Of a stretch of DNA of 23,007 bases, positions 19,771 to 23,007 are shown one piece after another; positions within the stretch are counted from its first letter, which is position 1, and every line of letters starts with the position of its first letter. Both the position numbers and the translations under genes were made by a program. Under the pieces are notes generated by a model. That model worked only from the letters and a program-made list of their open reading frames with translations. It was not told the origin of the DNA and did no database searches. Origin of the DNA: a virus; IMG/VR virus record IMGVR_UViG_3300034518_000399, positions 1 to 23,007 of that record. One strand, written 5' to 3'.

Positions 19771-22631
19771 TTAATTATTGTTTTATTAGATATTTTTTCA
19801 AGTTTAATACAATTAGTAAGATTATATAAAACATCAGTAAAATGTGATACTATAAATATTTGATTAAATCTATTTGATAAATTATATAATATCTTTAATA
19901 AGCGTAAAGCATTATTTTTATCTAAAGAATCAAAAGCCTCATCCATAAATAGTATTTTATAATTTCTATTAGTTCTTTGAGTCTGAAATATAGATAAACT
20001 TAATCTAATTAAAGATTTAAGCAACTTCTTTTCGCCACCTGAGAAATATTTAACATCACGCTTTTTAATCCCATCATCAATTATAAAACCAATAGTTTCT
20101 TTTATACTACCACTTTTTAGTTCTTCCTGTGTGGATATTTGTATACTATATTTACTAATATATTTAGTTAATATATTTAATATATCCTGTAACTGCGGAA
20201 GAGCTGAATTTATAATTAGTTGTGGTATACCATTATTACTAAATGCTGTTGATAGCACAGATATTTTAGAGATTTCTGTTGTTATTTCTTTTATTTGTGA
20301 TTCCAGTTCTAAAGATTCTAATATACCTTTTTTACAAAATTCTAGTTCTTTTTTAATTTCTGCTTGAGATATTTTATCCTGTGTAATTATATTTTTTACA
20401 ATATCTATTTTTTCATTTATATACCCCTTTTTTCTTGTATTTTGTAATTTAAGTTCAGAGAGCCTTAATCCTAATTTTGTATGTTCATTTTCATTAACAT
20501 TTGGGATAATAAATTCCTTTTTATCTTTTGATGATTGTTGTTTTATTCGTTTTAATTTCATTAAAATTTTATTTTCATCTTTTAACCATATAGACATTTC
20601 ATCTTTTAATTTTTTTATTTTATCTGTTGCTTCTAAAGCACTATTTATAAATTTACATTGTAATAAATCTTCTTTACATCCTACATCATTTAATTTAGTT
20701 TTTTCATTTTTTAATGATATAGTTGTATTATTATATTGTTCTATTTTTCTTTTTATTTTATTTTCTTGTTCATTATATTTTTTTATATGTAAATGTTCTT
20801 TATTAGTAATATCTAATAATTTAGACATTTTAACTGTTTTTTCTTTTAATTGTTTTGTTAATTTATCATATTTTTTTGTTTTATCATCTATTTCTTTATC
20901 ATGTTTATTAGAAATAGGCTTTTGTAAATCATTATTATATTTATGTAATTTATCTGTATTAGATTTAAGTTTTTTTGAAACTTCTATTAATTTATTTCTA
21001 GATATTTCAATATCATATTTAAGTGTATCTGTATTTTGCATATTAAGTCTATTAATAATAAATTCTTTTTTACCAACAGACTTATCTAATTTACTATCTA
21101 TTTTTTCTTTAATACCCAGTATATAATTTAATCCAAGCAGTTTATGAAAGATATTTTTTCTTTCTGATGGGTCTAAATCAACTATATCACCATAAGAAAA
21201 TTGTGTAGAAAATACAGAAGATAATAAAAGTTCTTCTGGGCCTATTAATGTTTCTATATATTTATTAACTTCACCTACTTTAGGACCTACTAATATTTTA
21301 TTACCATCATAAATAAATGCTGTATTTTTACCTTTATTTACTTTCCGTACAATTCTATATTTACCTGTATTTGTAATTAATGTTGTTTCTATTTTTCCAT
21401 TATCTGATATATTAGATATTTTTCCGTAAGATGGGAATTTACCATATAAAGCTGCAAACATTGATTCTAGTAAAATAGTTTTACCAGAAGCGTTTTCACC
21501 TGATATAGCAAGTATTGGATCTTCAAAATCTATATGTGTATTTTTATGTGGACCTATATTAGTTAAAGTTAAAGAATTAAATCTATTTAATGAACCTTGT
21601 GGTAGATAAGTATTATCTATATCTATATCTTTTAATACTTCTATTAATTCTTTAATATTTACTTCTATTTTCTTATCTTTTATATATTTCTTTAATAGTG
21701 TTTCTATATTATCTGTAATTGATGCATCTGTTCTTGATTTTATTGTTGCTATTTCTTTCTGTTTTTCAAATATATAATTATCAGGTAATTTCTTATTTGG
21801 TAATTGTTTACCTTTAATCTTTACATAATCTATTTTACGACATTTAAATTTATCTATGGATTTTACATCTATATTATAGTATTTAGCTGTATCTGGTATT
21901 TCTATAATCTCATCTTCAAGAATACCCTGTTTGTATATATCTATTATTCTTACGCTACCTGTTAAACTACTTTCACCAAAATCATGTTGCCAAGGTGTAC
22001 CTGTATAATACCCTTGTTGTTTATGTATATGCCCTAATGCAACAATATGAAAACCAAAAGAATCAATTTCATCTTTAGTAAAAGTAAAATCCCCACCAAA
22101 TACTACATGATTATTAGGAAGTTCTGTTCCTTCAACTTGACAATGTCCCAATAATACATTAAATCCATCTTTATTATTTTCTATTCTATTTTGTAATTCT
22201 TCTATTATTTCATCTTTATTTTCATACATAGATGGATACATCCAAGGCAAAGTAATTATATTTACACCATCACCTATACTATAACTCTGTATATTGTGAG
22301 ATACAAAAATTCTAGATTTATAATCAAAAGAAACTAAAGCATTTTTCTGATTATCATCAGTAGACATATCATGGTTTCCAGGGATCATAATAATTCTTCT
22401 TCTTTCATCTCTGTATAAAAAATCATGTAAAGGTGAACTTATAGAATCGAATACACTACCAAAACTTGATTCTTTACCACCTATATTAAAATCATGAAAT
22501 ATATCTCCTGAAATAAGCAAATATTGAACTTCTTTATCTTCTAATATATTAATTAAATTCTCCATACCTAATGAAGTATCTTTAATATTATCATGGCTTG
22601 CATGAATATCACCTATAACTGCTAATATCAT
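19767..22631 (-). CDS. SbcD-SbcC (Mre11-Rad50) fusion, gp47/gp46-like
   Basis: The protein has 954 residues. Residues 1-250 are a metallophosphoesterase nuclease: GDIH (7-10), GDIF (42-45), GNHD (85-88), GHC (162-164), GHIH (200-203). From about 350 comes an SMC-like ATPase: LTNIGPHKNTHIDF, Walker A GENASGKT (378-385), long coiled coils (about 520-780), signature FSGGEK (863-868), Walker B with D-loop FMDEAFDSLD (895-904) and switch His930. At the coil apex Cys652 and Cys659 (GCKEDLLQCKFI) replace the classical CxxC zinc hook by Cys-x6-Cys. It would process DNA ends for recombination-dependent replication. In most genomes these are two genes; here they form one chain. ATG 22631 has AAAGGA nine bases upstream. 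Confidence 0.92.
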   Translation of the reverse strand: MILAVIGDIHASHDNIKDTSLGMENLINILEDKEVQYLLISGDIFHDFNIGGKESSFGSVFDSISSPLHDFLYRDERRRIIMIPGNHDMSTDDNQKNALVSFDYKSRIFVSHNIQSYSIGDGVNIITLPWMYPSMYENKDEIIEELQNRIENNKDGFNVLLGHCQVEGTELPNNHVVFGGDFTFTKDEIDSFGFHIVALGHIHKQQGYYTGTPWQHDFGESSLTGSVRIIDIYKQGILEDEIIEIPDTAKYYNIDVKSIDKFKCRKIDYVKIKGKQLPNKKLPDNYIFEKQKEIATIKSRTDASITDNIETLLKKYIKDKKIEVNIKELIEVLKDIDIDNTYLPQGSLNRFNSLTLTNIGPHKNTHIDFEDPILAISGENASGKTILLESMFAALYGKFPSYGKISNISDNGKIETTLITNTGKYRIVRKVNKGKNTAFIYDGNKILVGPKVGEVNKYIETLIGPEELLLSSVFSTQFSYGDIVDLDPSERKNIFHKLLGLNYILGIKEKIDSKLDKSVGKKEFIINRLNMQNTDTLKYDIEISRNKLIEVSKKLKSNTDKLHKYNNDLQKPISNKHDKEIDDKTKKYDKLTKQLKEKTVKMSKLLDITNKEHLHIKKYNEQENKIKRKIEQYNNTTISLKNEKTKLNDVGCKEDLLQCKFINSALEATDKIKKLKDEMSIWLKDENKILMKLKRIKQQSSKDKKEFIIPNVNENEHTKLGLRLSELKLQNTRKKGYINEKIDIVKNIITQDKISQAEIKKELEFCKKGILESLELESQIKEITTEISKISVLSTAFSNNGIPQLIINSALPQLQDILNILTKYISKYSIQISTQEELKSGSIKETIGFIIDDGIKKRDVKYFSGGEKKLLKSLIRLSLSIFQTQRTNRNYKILFMDEAFDSLDKNNALRLLKILYNLSNRFNQIFIVSHFTDVLYNLTNCIKLEKISNKTIIK

Positions 22632-22644
22632 ATTTATTTTTCCT

Positions 22645-23007
22645 TTAAAATATATGTTTTGACTCTATAATTTGTTCATATAATTTAAAAAATACTTCAG
22701 CATCCATACTAATTATAGCTTTTTCATTGCTTTTTCTTGTTACTAATAACCAATCTGTATTTTCTTTTTGGTTGGCTTTTGCTTGTTCAATAGCTTTTGA
22801 TAAATTAATCTTTTCACATCTTTTTGATTCAACTGAAAATGGGAAAAGTTGTTGTGCTTCACCTATTAATTTAATATCAACTCCACTTTGTCCCATCTCT
22901 CTACTTTCAATTAATTCATCTTTACCACATTTAATATGGGTAATTTTTGAAATTTCACAAGCAACCCATTTTTGTAATTCTCTACCCTTTGCTTTTGCTG
23001 ACGATAT
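22645..23007 (-). CDS. PD-(D/E)XK nuclease, resolvase-like (5' end beyond window)
   Basis: The frame is open from the window edge to TAA at 22645, so the ATG at 22896 is internal, not the start. The visible part opens SSAKAKGRELQKWVACEIS, then GQSGVDIKLIGEAQQLFPFSVESKRCEKINL. The Gly-x-Asp followed about 15 residues later by Glu-Ser-Lys is the PD-(D/E)XK catalytic pattern. The flanking AKGRELQKW and AIEQAKANQ are familiar from phage Holliday-junction-resolvase-like or VRR-type nucleases. It sits 13 bases before SbcCD, fitting a recombination/resolution role. Substrate is inferred, and the N-terminus is missing. Confidence 0.72.
   Translation of the reverse strand: MSSAKAKGRELQKWVACEISKITHIKCGKDELIESREMGQSGVDIKLIGEAQQLFPFSVESKRCEKINLSKAIEQAKANQKENTDWLLVTRKSNEKAIISMDAEVFFKLYEQIIESKHIF

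Noticed and set aside
20131-20367. Plus-strand ORF of 78 aa
   Set aside because: Antisense to SbcCD coding sequence; no signals of its own.
22645-22896. Complete 83-aa gene starting at ATG 22896
   Set aside because: The frame stays open upstream to the window end and the upstream residues carry the conserved N-terminal nuclease motif.

Overview
This AT-rich window comes from a tailed double-stranded DNA phage (Caudoviricetes). Nearly all genes are on the minus strand, packed with short overlaps, often behind AAAGGGGG- or AGGAG-type ribosome binding sites. The standard code fits, because TGA ends several genes. The promoters look like bacterial sigma70/sigmaA sites, so the host is probably a low-GC bacterium. 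I cannot name it. No integrase, repressor or tRNA gene is visible, so nothing here points to lysogeny.

Transcription runs from high to low coordinates. Positions 23007-13650 hold a replication/recombination block: a PD-(D/E)XK resolvase-like nuclease (cut by the window end), a single-chain SbcD-SbcC fusion, a cluster of small Cys-rich proteins (two clear tandem paralogues and one broken by a frameshift at an A9 run), a UvsW-like helicase, a DnaB-like helicase, an HNH endonuclease, a CHC2/TOPRIM primase and several small unknowns. Positions 13600-12930 hold one unknown gene and a non-coding island. The island has a strong promoter-like site pointing the opposite way (plus strand), a row of tight hairpins and a candidate operator. 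Positions 12930-5989 carry small unknown genes, a family A DNA polymerase with an N-terminal Fe-S uracil-DNA-glycosylase-like domain, a duplicated Cys-x2-Cys protein pair, a gene placed like a UvsY mediator, tiny hydrophobic peptides, a gp32-like ssDNA-binding protein and a RecA/UvsX recombinase. An intrinsic terminator at 5883-5923 closes this block.

A new promoter at 5830-5858 then starts the packaging/head block: small terminase, large terminase, portal, a tiny Cys protein, a PP-loop (PAPS-reductase-like) enzyme and a prohead protease. The protease is fused to a Glu/Lys/Ala-rich scaffold and has a strong in-frame internal start.

The points most worth following up are: 13-bp triple repeats that fill the spacers just before recA and primase, with isolated copies elsewhere; promoters whose -10 boxes sit 6-9 nt from a start codon, predicting leaderless mRNAs; the plus-strand promoter and mutually exclusive hairpins near 13.1 kb; the A9 frameshift gene at 19.7 kb; the glycosylase-like domain that keeps four cysteines but has lost its catalytic motifs; and the nested protease/scaffold start.
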